Origin: Tenacibaculum jejuense
GTDB lineage: Bacteria; Bacteroidota; Bacteroidia; Flavobacteriales; Flavobacteriaceae
Reading direction: 5' to 3'
DNA: 64,000 nucleotides
Assembly (NCBI RefSeq): GCF_900198195.1
Contig: NZ_LT899436.1
Location: 3,996,001 to 4,060,000 of the forward strand
The notes beneath the pieces are model-generated. The model was given only the letters and a program-made list of their open reading frames with translations. It was not told where the DNA came from and did not search any database. This document shows, one piece after another, positions 27,455 to 36,763 of the stretch; the stretch's first letter is position 1; each line of letters begins with the position of its first letter. The translations under genes and the position numbers were made by a program.

Positions 27455-30400
27455 CTACTTTTTAATGATTTTTTTTACAGTTGTAGTACCTAAATCGTTA
27501 TTCCTTATTTCCATAACATATATTCCTTTAGCTAAATCTGAAGTGCGAACTTTCATGGTTTGTTTATCATTAAACTTCTTCTTTTTAATGATTTGACCAT
27601 TTAAATTAAATAAGAACATTTCTCTATTCGATTTCACATTTTGATGTATTGGAGCTATTGAAATAATATCTTCTACAGGATTAGGCCAAACAACAAACTC
27701 TTCTGCTTTGATAGTACCATTCTGTTGAAATCTACTAGCTATAGTAATTTCACAACTTGGTTTCACATTAGTAGTACTGAAGTAAATTGTAAACTGACCT
27801 GTTTTAGAAACTAACACAAAATTTCCGTTATCTAAAGCCGCCCAATATTCACCATCTAAACCTGTAAAACCGGATCCTGTGATTGTAATTTCTGGTTTAG
27901 ACTGATTAAAATTTTGCGTGACTTTTGGTAGGAAATTCACCCACCATGACGGACTTCCATTATTTGTGCTCATTGAAAGTTGCCATAATCCGTTATTTGC
28001 AAGTCCCCAATTAATTCCGAAATTGGTTACATTACTTAAATCAGGGCCGTTTCCTAAAACAAAAATGTAGTCGTATGTTTTGCTAATCGACGGTAATGCA
28101 GTATTCATTGGTGTATTGAATGTGCAATTTATAGGAGTATTATCATCTCTTACACTAATAATTTTTGTTTTCGAGGTCTGTAAAGTCCCATCGCTCACTG
28201 TTAGAGTTACATTATAATCTCTAGCTTGTAAAAATGTATGCGACGCTGTTACACCAGTTGCTGATGTTCCGTCATCAAAACTCCAAGTATATGTTATTGC
28301 ATCTCCATCTGGGTCAGAAGAACTAGACGCATCAAAATTTACCTGTAATGGTACTGTACCTGATACAACACTACTTGTAAACATAGCTATAGGTGCGTTA
28401 TTTTCACTTGCAGTAGGTTTATAAATTTTAAACGTCCCTGCTAAATGCATATAACTCATCATATATAATAATCCGTCATAATAACGATACTTACCAGAAG
28501 GTGGTGATAATTCATACAACTCATCTACAAATGGCCAAACTTTTGCGTCTGCTAAGGCTAAACTTCCTACTGCATTACATGCAACTAAACCTGGATTATG
28601 ATCAAAAGTAATTGGTGTTGAACCGTCTAAACTCCAAGAACCTTCATAATTTGGTTTGTCTTTAAAGAAATCAATTTGATTATTGATGATTGTTTGGGTA
28701 TTGTTTTTACTTTTTTGAAACCATGCAAAATCAAATCCCATGTTCATAATTACTCGCCAAGCATCAAACCCAAAATGTCCACGATTCAAGTCATCTTTAG
28801 GACTCCCATCAAATCCAGAATAATCTGGAGTTAATCCAGTTACTGGATGCGCAGCTCTTGGCAATAAGTAATCTCTACTTCTGGTAGCCATATCTGCCCA
28901 TAATTCGTTATTATTATCTGCATACAATGCCCAGAGATCATAAAACGCCGCCAAATGATAAGAAGGATCTGTAAATTGTGCCGAATCTCCACAAGGAGTG
29001 AACACTATTTGCTTCTCATTTAAATCAATTAAATTGGTTGGACATTGACCGCTATTTGCACTTGCCTTATTAATCATATTATCTAAAATATAATTTGCTT
29101 GTGCTTTGTAATTAAATACGTCAGTTTCTGAATTAAAACTCCCCGTTCCTTGTTGACTACCCCATCTCGCATCTGCAAAAAATAAAGCAGTAACAAAATA
29201 TTCTTCGCCGTCTGGAGCAGAATTTGGATCTATCATTCCATAATCTGTAGTGTTTAATTGCCAAGAGAACAATCCTTCTCTGGCATCACCTGGCTTATGC
29301 TGACTGTATGTTTTCACAAATTTCCAAAGCTTATCAAAAGCTTCTTTTTTATCTAATTGCACACAAATCATCATTCCATAAGACATTCCTTCTGAACGAA
29401 TATCATCATTACCTGTATCTAAAATATAAGCCATATCGTTACCTACCTCATACATTAATCTTTCAGAAGTTGCATCTCCATTTACAAAATATCGATTCCA
29501 TAATTGATCTAATTTTTGCTGAACTGCTGCTTCGCTTCTTCCAGATTCAACGAACATATTACGATACACATCTGTTACAAACGATGGTTGGTTTGGAATG
29601 ACTGGTGCTGGTCTTGTATCACCACCAGCATCTGATTCACGAGTTAACTTTATTGTAGAAAAATTAAAAGAACCTTTGTCTATAAACATTCTCATAACTT
29701 GTTCTCCTGCATCTAACATTATATTTGAGATTTTTTGAGAACTATAACTCGTCCATCCACCAGTTGCAGAAACATTTTGTAATCCAGTAACATCTTTACC
29801 ATCGAATTCGATATGGTAAGCTCCATTAGAAACTGCTGAAGCCACTAAAACATCTATTGTATATATTCCCGATTCAAGTACATTAACGGTGTATTCTACC
29901 CATTCACCATCTGCCGTGTATCCAATATTTCCTTCATTTCCTCCAAACTCTGTATCTACATCTTCTTCTTGTCTTATTCCGTCACCATCATTACCAGAAG
30001 TTGTATCGTGATACGCAACAGTTTCTCCTCCTAAATCAAAAGAAGTAGCTTTTATTTTTCCTGGAATAACTTGAGGTTTCCCATCTACATACGGAAGTTG
30101 CGGAGGAAGTGGAACATCTTCATAAATCACTTTTATTGTATGATTTGCAGAAACATTTGAAAAAGTATACGTTGTAACAGCTCCTACTGAAGTTCCATCA
30201 ACTAAAATATCTCCGATTTTAAATCCGATATTAGAGGTAATATCAAAAATTTGATTGTCTCCTTCATAAACAATTACATTTCCCGAAGGAGAAATTGTTC
30301 CGCCTGCAACATTAGTTGACGCATTGATCGTAAATGTAGTTCCGCAAGAAGCAACACTTGGATCTAACATTGATGGTGGAATTATCGATGTATTTTGAAT

Positions 30401-31369
30401 TGAATTGACATCTGTTACGCACATTTCTTCAGCAAACTGAGTTGCCCAATTACCGTATTTTCCATCTGTTGTAATATCCAATTCACTATTTGGAGAACCG
30501 CAATCGTTGTTATCCACTGCTCCCCAAGACCAACTTAACCATCCGATACTTTCCTCTTGTAATCTCTTCATCATTTCCACATATGGAAAACTTTGTCCGC
30601 ATGCCACTGGAGAAGCAACTTTTTGTGGACCTTCACCTATAATATATGGTAACTTTTTTGATTTTGCTTCAGTAATCATCACATTCAAACGATCTACTTT
30701 AGCTTGATCATCACCATTCGTCCAATAAGTATGAACAGCGAAAATGATATTCTTTAACGGATCAAATTCTAATAACTCGTTTCCGCCTTCAAGAAAATAA
30801 CTTTCTCGATTTCCGTAACCTCCACAATCTATCATTAAAGGAGTATCTATACCTGCGTCACGCAATTGTGTAATTGCATCTTTATAGTAATTTACCCACT
30901 GTGCTGTTGATTCTGAACCATTACCAACTTCATTTCCAATGTTTACAATTAACCACTTTTTATACTTCTGAATTGTAGCTAATACCGCTGGCTTTTTCCA
31001 ATAATCTAATAATTGTTGTAGTTTACTAAAATCTCCAGTTGCATCGTGCAACTCTGCAACTGGAATCATTTTATTTTTAATACTATTATTAATAAGCGCA
31101 TCGAACTCATTTTCTGCACCTTCTGTAGTCCATACTAATCGAACAGCATTAGATTTTGTTTTAGCTATTTCTGGTAAAATACGTTCACCTGTTCTGTCTT
31201 GAGACCATATAAACATTTCGTTTACACCTCTCATGACAATTTCTTCATTACAAGATGTAAATATTTTTCCGTCTTGAACACGAATGGTATTTTGTGAAAA
31301 TATTTTTGTAATTGAAACAAAACAACATATAATTACAAGAAAAATAATTTGGTTTTTTATCGTTTTCAT
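27455..31369 (-). CDS. Secreted GH5 mannanase-like / CBM6 / GH8 xylanase-like bifunctional enzyme
   Basis: This 1,304-residue protein has a signal peptide (to about 26) and a GH5 domain (27-325, subfamily 8-like) with acid/base Glu in VNIGNEVGNG and nucleophile Glu in PYIIGEGP. An InlB-type repeat (341-415), a CBM6-like domain (430-576) and a GH8 domain (583-983) follow. The GH8 has RSEGMSYGMMI and the DGEEYF motif seen in GH8 xylanases and reducing-end exo-oligoxylanases. A PKD domain, an X module (1080-1206) and a T9SS tail complete it. The expected activities are beta-mannan and xylan hydrolysis in one polypeptide. The start is 9 nt after the stop of the preceding GH5 gene, so the two are cotranscribed. 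Confidence 0.88.
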   Translation of the reverse strand: MKTIKNQIIFLVIICCFVSITKIFSQNTIRVQDGKIFTSCNEEIVMRGVNEMFIWSQDRTGERILPEIAKTKSNAVRLVWTTEGAENEFDALINNSIKNKMIPVAELHDATGDFSKLQQLLDYWKKPAVLATIQKYKKWLIVNIGNEVGNGSESTAQWVNYYKDAITQLRDAGIDTPLMIDCGGYGNRESYFLEGGNELLEFDPLKNIIFAVHTYWTNGDDQAKVDRLNVMITEAKSKKLPYIIGEGPQKVASPVACGQSFPYVEMMKRLQEESIGWLSWSWGAVDNNDCGSPNSELDITTDGKYGNWATQFAEEMCVTDVNSIQNTSIIPPSMLDPSVASCGTTFTINASTNVAGGTISPSGNVIVYEGDNQIFDITSNIGFKIGDILVDGTSVGAVTTYTFSNVSANHTIKVIYEDVPLPPQLPYVDGKPQVIPGKIKATSFDLGGETVAYHDTTSGNDGDGIRQEEDVDTEFGGNEGNIGYTADGEWVEYTVNVLESGIYTIDVLVASAVSNGAYHIEFDGKDVTGLQNVSATGGWTSYSSQKISNIMLDAGEQVMRMFIDKGSFNFSTIKLTRESDAGGDTRPAPVIPNQPSFVTDVYRNMFVESGRSEAAVQQKLDQLWNRYFVNGDATSERLMYEVGNDMAYILDTGNDDIRSEGMSYGMMICVQLDKKEAFDKLWKFVKTYSQHKPGDAREGLFSWQLNTTDYGMIDPNSAPDGEEYFVTALFFADARWGSQQGTGSFNSETDVFNYKAQANYILDNMINKASANSGQCPTNLIDLNEKQIVFTPCGDSAQFTDPSYHLAAFYDLWALYADNNNELWADMATRSRDYLLPRAAHPVTGLTPDYSGFDGSPKDDLNRGHFGFDAWRVIMNMGFDFAWFQKSKNNTQTIINNQIDFFKDKPNYEGSWSLDGSTPITFDHNPGLVACNAVGSLALADAKVWPFVDELYELSPPSGKYRYYDGLLYMMSYMHLAGTFKIYKPTASENNAPIAMFTSSVVSGTVPLQVNFDASSSSDPDGDAITYTWSFDDGTSATGVTASHTFLQARDYNVTLTVSDGTLQTSKTKIISVRDDNTPINCTFNTPMNTALPSISKTYDYIFVLGNGPDLSNVTNFGINWGLANNGLWQLSMSTNNGSPSWWVNFLPKVTQNFNQSKPEITITGSGFTGLDGEYWAALDNGNFVLVSKTGQFTIYFSTTNVKPSCEITIASRFQQNGTIKAEEFVVWPNPVEDIISIAPIHQNVKSNREMFLFNLNGQIIKKKKFNDKQTMKVRTSDLAKGIYVMEIRNNDLGTTTVKKIIKK
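27752..28126 (-). other. X module, copy in the GH5-GH8 enzyme
   Basis: This 125-residue unit runs from CTFNTP to PSC and has the conserved core YIFVLGNGPDLSN, INWG, GLWQL, GSPSWW and FTGLDGEYW. It is one of five homologous copies in the locus. Confidence 0.85.
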
Positions 31370-31378
31370 AACTTAATT

Positions 31379-33466
31379 TTAAAACCCTTTAATTACTTTT
31401 TTGACTGTAATTGATTTTCCATGTTGTAATTGAAGAAAATAAACACCTTGTTTTAGTTTACTAGAGTTAAATACTTTACTGTTTGTATCTGTTTCTATTT
31501 TTTCTTCAAGCAGTACTCCTCCTGAATATCCTAATATTCTTACCGTTGTTCCATTAAGATTTTCTGTTGAAGTAATTATAAATTCATTAGAAACAGGATT
31601 AGGTGCAACTTGCACATTTATAGCTGGCACATCATCGCAATTCGGTTTGACATCTGTAGTACTACAATAAATTGTAAAACCTTTTAACTTCGAAACCAAC
31701 ACTAAGTTCCCATCATCTAAAGCTACCCAATAAGTTCCGTCTAAATCTGTAAAACCTGAATTTGTAATTGTAATTTCTGGTTGTGTCTGATTAAAATTCT
31801 GTGTGATTTTAGGTAACAAATCTAACCACCAAGAAGGAGAACCGTTATTGGTATTCATAGAAAATTGCCATAAACCATTATTAGTTAAATCCCAATTAAT
31901 TGTGATATCATTTACGTTACTTAAATCTGGTCCATTTCCAAGAACAAATACATGATTATACGTTTTGTTTACAGAGGATAAAGCGGTATTTAAAGGTGTA
32001 TTAAATTCACATCCTGATGGAGGTGTATCACTAGAAACTGAAATAATTATTGTTGCTGTGTCTTGTAAATTTCCATCACTTACAGTTAAAACTACATTAT
32101 ATTCTCCTGCTTGGGTAAATTCATGACTCGTAGTTACTCCAATTGCTGAATTTCCATCATTAAAATCCCATGAATATGTTAATGCATCTCCATCAATATC
32201 AGATGAGTTTGATCCATCAAACTGAATTGTTACTGGAGCAACTCCTGTTGTTATATTAGCTGTTACACTTGCTACAGGAGCTGTATTTCCGCCTCCATTT
32301 CCATTAATAATATTTGGAATAAATGGTGCTAAATGTGGTGTTAGTACATCTAACTTCCATTGATTTACAGAAGACCAATCATCTTGTAAAATTCCTCCCG
32401 TATCACCTGAATTTGGATTCATACTCCAAAAAGTCCAAGAGTAACGAGGCCCCATAAAATTTACAAACTCTGTAAACCAAGTGTAAGCTATTCCACCAAA
32501 AGCATCTTGCTCTTTGATACCAAACTCTCCAATAAATAATGGAGAAGTTTCATTATCATATAAATACCCATAATTTTCTTCCCAAATACCTGGCATATTT
32601 TGAGGGAAATCTGGTGTTTCAAACCAATCTTGTTGTGAAACTTCTGGTCCATATTCATGAGCAGAATACATTAATTTAGTTTGATCTGTTAATTGAATAG
32701 GATATTGTCTTGCTCCCATTAATTGTCCGCCCCACCAATATGAGTTTCCTTCGAATTCGCCAACTCCTTCCACGATTATTAATACATTTGGATTTACATT
32801 TAAAATTGCATTTCCACATCGTTCTGCAGCTTTATTCCAATCTGTTAAAGGATTGCTATTTCCCCAACTTGACCCATGAGGTTCGTTATTTAAATCCATT
32901 CCTACTACAGCAGAAAAATTCTTGTAACGTTCTGCCATAAAAATCCAGTCATTGATCCAACGTTCTTCAGAATACTCTGTTGTATACCAAAATGCTTCAT
33001 TTAAGAACCCATCTGCTGCTCTAGAATGATTATCTAATACGATTTTCATGTCATTATCTTGACACCATTGCACGAACACATCTAACAACTCTATTGGACT
33101 TGTTATGTTCGTTTCTTCTTCATTCATTGGGGATATGCCTGTGTATGCATCGGAACCGTATGAAGGAATATCGATTGTAGCTCCTGGATCTAACATTTCG
33201 TTACACCAAGGCACACGAATGGTATTAAAACCTAAATCTTTTATTTGTTGTAAAACACTTTTCATATCGCGTGTCCAGATTCCGTGAGGAAAATAGTTTT
33301 GTGTTTCAAAACCAAACCAGTTTACTCCAGTTAATCGCACTTCTTGACCTCTTGAATCAAATAATTTATTTCCTGAAACAGATAACCAATTCTGCTCTTG
33401 TCCTGTTACTATTACACCTAAACACAGGCATAACAGCACTATTAGTTTTTGTATAATTTTTTCCAT
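31379..33466 (-). CDS. Secreted GH5 endoglucanase-like enzyme with PKD, X module, T9SS tail
   Basis: This 695-residue protein has a signal peptide (1-22) and a GH5 catalytic domain (about 23-385) resembling the E1-type cellulases of subfamily 1: GVNWFGFETQNYFPHGIWTRD, acid/base Glu in DLNNEPHGS and nucleophile Glu in LFIGEFGIKE. A Gly/Asn linker, one PKD domain (395-478), one X module (485-610) and a T9SS type A domain (618-695) follow. The expected activity is endo-beta-1,4-glucanase on cellulose. It is the third gene of the locus. A terminator-like hairpin ends about 30 nt upstream of its ATG, and its stop lies 9 nt before the next gene. Confidence 0.9.
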   Translation of the reverse strand: MEKIIQKLIVLLCLCLGVIVTGQEQNWLSVSGNKLFDSRGQEVRLTGVNWFGFETQNYFPHGIWTRDMKSVLQQIKDLGFNTIRVPWCNEMLDPGATIDIPSYGSDAYTGISPMNEEETNITSPIELLDVFVQWCQDNDMKIVLDNHSRAADGFLNEAFWYTTEYSEERWINDWIFMAERYKNFSAVVGMDLNNEPHGSSWGNSNPLTDWNKAAERCGNAILNVNPNVLIIVEGVGEFEGNSYWWGGQLMGARQYPIQLTDQTKLMYSAHEYGPEVSQQDWFETPDFPQNMPGIWEENYGYLYDNETSPLFIGEFGIKEQDAFGGIAYTWFTEFVNFMGPRYSWTFWSMNPNSGDTGGILQDDWSSVNQWKLDVLTPHLAPFIPNIINGNGGGNTAPVASVTANITTGVAPVTIQFDGSNSSDIDGDALTYSWDFNDGNSAIGVTTSHEFTQAGEYNVVLTVSDGNLQDTATIIISVSSDTPPSGCEFNTPLNTALSSVNKTYNHVFVLGNGPDLSNVNDITINWDLTNNGLWQFSMNTNNGSPSWWLDLLPKITQNFNQTQPEITITNSGFTDLDGTYWVALDDGNLVLVSKLKGFTIYCSTTDVKPNCDDVPAINVQVAPNPVSNEFIITSTENLNGTTVRILGYSGGVLLEEKIETDTNSKVFNSSKLKQGVYFLQLQHGKSITVKKVIKGF
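31637..32011 (-). other. X module, copy in the GH5 endoglucanase
   Basis: This 125-residue unit runs from CEFNTP to PNC with core HVFVLGNGPDLSN, INWD, GLWQF, GSPSWW, FTDLDGTYW and IYCSTTD. It is one of five homologous copies. Confidence 0.85.
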
Positions 33467-33494
33467 TTTTGAAAGTTTTTATGATTTTATTGGT

Positions 33495-33536
33495 AATAAA
33501 AAAATCACTTTTGCCCGTTATAGAACAAAAGTGATT
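33495..33536 (-). terminator. Terminator-like hairpin between two GH5 genes
   Basis: A perfect 12-bp stem (33502-33513 with 33525-33536) is followed on the minus strand by TTTTTTT. It lies between the mannanase stop (33546) and the endoglucanase start (33466). That leaves only about 30 nt, little room for a new promoter, so it probably acts as a partial terminator. Confidence 0.8.
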
Positions 33537-33545
33537 TGAACAGCA

Positions 33546-36500
33546 TTAACGCTTAATAATCAATCTTTTTCTAACTATTCTTTGTGTTTTAGGGTTAGTA
33601 ATTTCTACAATGTATAAACCATCAGCAAGCCCATCTACTCTAAGGTTTTTCGATGAACTATTTACAACTGGTAATCCGCTTAGATTTAAAATTTTAATAG
33701 TTAAATCATTTAAATTTTCATCCATTTTGATCGTTACTTGATCCACAGCTGGATTTGGATATAATGTTGCTTTAGATAACATAATATCTTCATTCGATTG
33801 AGCTGTAATTGCAGAAGTTGGCTCTGTTCCCCAAACTAAAGTTCCATTTGAATAAAGTGTTATTTTATCATTGGCACTATAACTTGTTGCAGTAGCATCA
33901 TATGAATAATCATTAAGTTCGTTGAAAGGAGACCAATTCGTCTTAGAAAATCTTGCTTGAATTGGACCTGTATTTCCTGAAGAAGCAATACTACCCGCTG
34001 AAGTTTCAAATGATAATTCTAAATAATCCATTCCATTTGCTACTCCAAAAGTTCCATTTACAAATGAACTTCCTAATTGTGCCCAATCACACCAGAAATT
34101 TAAATTGTTATTATCTTCAGAAGTAAACCAGTAACGAACAGTAAGCATACTTAAATCTACAGCCTGATCTCCATTATTGACAATTCGTAAATGTGGATTT
34201 ACCATATTATCTGAAGCATTCGCTCTTCCTCCATCTGTATATTCTACCATTAATGAAGCATTTGTAACCTCTTCTGTAACTTTAATAGTTTTACTGATAG
34301 ACACAGGCGAAACAATACCATTATCTACTGTTAATGTTACCAAATAATCACCTGGTGTATCATAAGTTTTAGCAACTATAATTCCCGTTGCTGTTGTAGT
34401 ATCTCCAAAATCCCAAGTATATGTAAGAGAATTTCCTGTTGGATCTGATGAAGCCGAAGCGTCAAAATTCACAGTTAAAGGAGCAACTCCTTGTAATTGA
34501 TCTGCTGTGAAACTTGCTACCACTTCTGTAGAATTAACAGTAATTGTTTCTTTAGCTACACTTGTTGAAGTTCCGTCACTAACTCTTAACGTAACTTCAT
34601 ATGCTCCACTTTGAGTAAACTCGTACGTGAAAATTGCATCTGTAGCTGTGACTCCATTTCCTAAATCCCATTCATAAGTTAGTACATCTCCTTCTGGATC
34701 TGAAGAACCTGTAGCATCTAAAGTAACCGATAACGGTTCGTTCCCAGATATAGGTGTTGCTGAAATTACTGCAATTGGAGCTTGATTGATATCTCCTGAA
34801 GGCTCTATTCCGCTTATTAATTTTCCGTTTAAATATAATGTTACTCTATTCCAAACAGCAAAATCATTCTGGGTGGCATTGTAAGAGTAATCATTAGCCT
34901 GATTCATATCTGACCAAGTTTGATTTGCAAATTTCCCTTCTATTCTTCCAGAGTTTTCATCGCTTCCTAAACTTCCAGCAGCAGCATCGAATGTAATTTC
35001 TAAATACTTAGAATCTCCAGAAACAGTTACAAACTTTCCATTTACATTACTTGAACCAATTTTAGCATAATCTGTAAAGAAATTTATGTCTTGATCATCA
35101 TCTGAATTAAACCAATAACGAATGCTTAAATCTTCATAATTTACTGGAGTTGATGCATTATTTTTAATTCTGAAATGTGGTTTAATAATGTTTGTTACTG
35201 TAGCAATTGAAGCATTTTTATATTCTAATTCTACAACACCTTCTCCTCCTACTTGAATTGTTCTTCCTGATGAAGTTTTTGTGTTACCGTTTACACCTGT
35301 TGCGATAGAAGTAATTACATGATTTCCGTCTGGTAAATTCGCTTCAAATTCAAAAGGAGCAGTTGTATCTTCTCCTAACAAAACACCATCTGCATAAAAA
35401 GCTACTTTAGCTACAGAGTTAGATGCATTGATAAGATTTGTTGCTATTTTCACTGAACTTCCAGACACATAAACATCTCCTGATTTAGGTGACATTAGCG
35501 ATAAATAAATCACTTCTCCACCAGACATTTCTTCCATTTTTTGTGCGTGACGTTTGTAAATATCTAACTCGACATCGCCTTCAAAAACAGCAAATTTATC
35601 TCTTGGAGTACGATCATCTGGAAACCACCAAAATGCACTTCCTCCTATTTTCTTTTTCTCTATAAATCCATAGATTTCTTCCCACCATTCACTTCTTTCT
35701 ATTCGTTCTACATTAAACTCTCCAATGTACAACGGCTTTTTAATCATATCATGAGATTCATCTGCCCATTGACAAACTAAAGCCATGGTTTCATCTAAAG
35801 TGAAATTTGACCAACTTTCTCTAATGTATGGATGCGCTGAAGTAAAGTCGATATATGGAGATTCATGAATTTTAATAAAATCATTTCCTTCGTCTCCTCC
35901 AAAACCATATTTTAATCCGTGAGCTTCTAAACCTGTTCCTAGTAAATGATTTGAATCTATATTTTTTATAAAAGCTCCCATATCATCTACCCAAGCTCTT
36001 AAAACATCTGAAGTTAAATCATCTCCAAAACCTTGATATCTTGGTTCGTTCATTAACTCCCAAGCTAAAATCGTTGGATCATCTTTGTAAGCAACTCCGT
36101 CGTAATGATTTACTCTTGTGATAAAATATTCTACGTAGTCTTTATATCCTTGAATTGCTGAAGCATTGGTAAAGAATTGTCCTTGATCGTGAGTTCCAGC
36201 TCCTTCTACTTCTATACCTTCCCATTTCAATCGATCTTTAATTCCTCCATAGTCATTCCAATAATTTTCTAGCGCAATAATGAGTTTAATTCCGTTAGCT
36301 TCTGCAGACTTAACAATGTAATCGAATAACGAAAATTGAGCTTCGCTATACACTCCTTTTTCTGGTTCAAATCCATGCCATTCTTCATGACTAAATCCCC
36401 AAATTCGTATTACTCGAATTCCGTTTACATATAATCTTCTCATATGAGCATCGATACGCTCTTTATCCATAAATTGAGTTTCTATATCTCCACTAGAAGA

Positions 36501-36686
36501 TCCATAAGTAAAGAAATCATATACATTCGCTCCTGAAATATAAAATGGTTGCCCATTTAACATGAATTTGTCTCCTTCTGCATACACAAAACCTGAAGTA
36601 TTTTTATTGGTTTGTGCGTTACTATATAATGAACTTAAAAGTAGCACCATAGCAGATGCTAAAGCTTTTAAGAATAAGCTTTTCAT
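33546..36686 (-). CDS. Secreted GH5 beta-mannanase-like enzyme with two CBM3 and two PKD domains
   Basis: I use the ATG at 36686 (MKSLFLKALASAMVLLL), which gives a proper signal peptide; the upstream extension in this frame starts with TTG inside a terminator hairpin. The 1,046-residue protein has a GH5 domain (about 28-390, subfamily 7-like, as in mannan endo-1,4-beta-mannosidases) with acid/base Glu in WELMNEPRYQG and nucleophile Glu in LYIGEFNVE. It continues with an Ig-like domain (392-478), a CBM3 (480-628), two PKD domains (632-798), a second CBM3 (803-958) and a T9SS tail. The CBM3 domains suggest that a mannanase is anchored on cellulose. This is the only protein of the five that lacks an X module. 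Confidence 0.9.
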   Translation of the reverse strand: MKSLFLKALASAMVLLLSSLYSNAQTNKNTSGFVYAEGDKFMLNGQPFYISGANVYDFFTYGSSSGDIETQFMDKERIDAHMRRLYVNGIRVIRIWGFSHEEWHGFEPEKGVYSEAQFSLFDYIVKSAEANGIKLIIALENYWNDYGGIKDRLKWEGIEVEGAGTHDQGQFFTNASAIQGYKDYVEYFITRVNHYDGVAYKDDPTILAWELMNEPRYQGFGDDLTSDVLRAWVDDMGAFIKNIDSNHLLGTGLEAHGLKYGFGGDEGNDFIKIHESPYIDFTSAHPYIRESWSNFTLDETMALVCQWADESHDMIKKPLYIGEFNVERIERSEWWEEIYGFIEKKKIGGSAFWWFPDDRTPRDKFAVFEGDVELDIYKRHAQKMEEMSGGEVIYLSLMSPKSGDVYVSGSSVKIATNLINASNSVAKVAFYADGVLLGEDTTAPFEFEANLPDGNHVITSIATGVNGNTKTSSGRTIQVGGEGVVELEYKNASIATVTNIIKPHFRIKNNASTPVNYEDLSIRYWFNSDDDQDINFFTDYAKIGSSNVNGKFVTVSGDSKYLEITFDAAAGSLGSDENSGRIEGKFANQTWSDMNQANDYSYNATQNDFAVWNRVTLYLNGKLISGIEPSGDINQAPIAVISATPISGNEPLSVTLDATGSSDPEGDVLTYEWDLGNGVTATDAIFTYEFTQSGAYEVTLRVSDGTSTSVAKETITVNSTEVVASFTADQLQGVAPLTVNFDASASSDPTGNSLTYTWDFGDTTTATGIIVAKTYDTPGDYLVTLTVDNGIVSPVSISKTIKVTEEVTNASLMVEYTDGGRANASDNMVNPHLRIVNNGDQAVDLSMLTVRYWFTSEDNNNLNFWCDWAQLGSSFVNGTFGVANGMDYLELSFETSAGSIASSGNTGPIQARFSKTNWSPFNELNDYSYDATATSYSANDKITLYSNGTLVWGTEPTSAITAQSNEDIMLSKATLYPNPAVDQVTIKMDENLNDLTIKILNLSGLPVVNSSSKNLRVDGLADGLYIVEITNPKTQRIVRKRLIIKR

Positions 36687-36719
36687 AATTAGGGGGTATT
36701 TTTTGGTTGATTTTTTATA

Positions 36720-36750
36720 AGAAAAAGAGGAGTGCAAAATTGCACTCCTC
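36720..36750 (-). terminator. Terminator-like hairpin after the GH9-GH48 gene
   Basis: A perfect 10-bp stem GAGGAGTGCA/TGCACTCCTC (36727-36736 with 36741-36750) is followed on the minus strand by TTTTT. It ends about 35 nt before the ATG of the mannanase gene and probably acts as a partial terminator. Confidence 0.82.
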
Positions 36751-36763
36751 TAATGACCATTAA

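Noticed and set aside
29308-30707. Plus-strand ORFs of 66-97 residues inside the GH5-GH8 gene
   Set aside because: They are antisense shadows of a well-supported coding region with no promoter or recognisable product.
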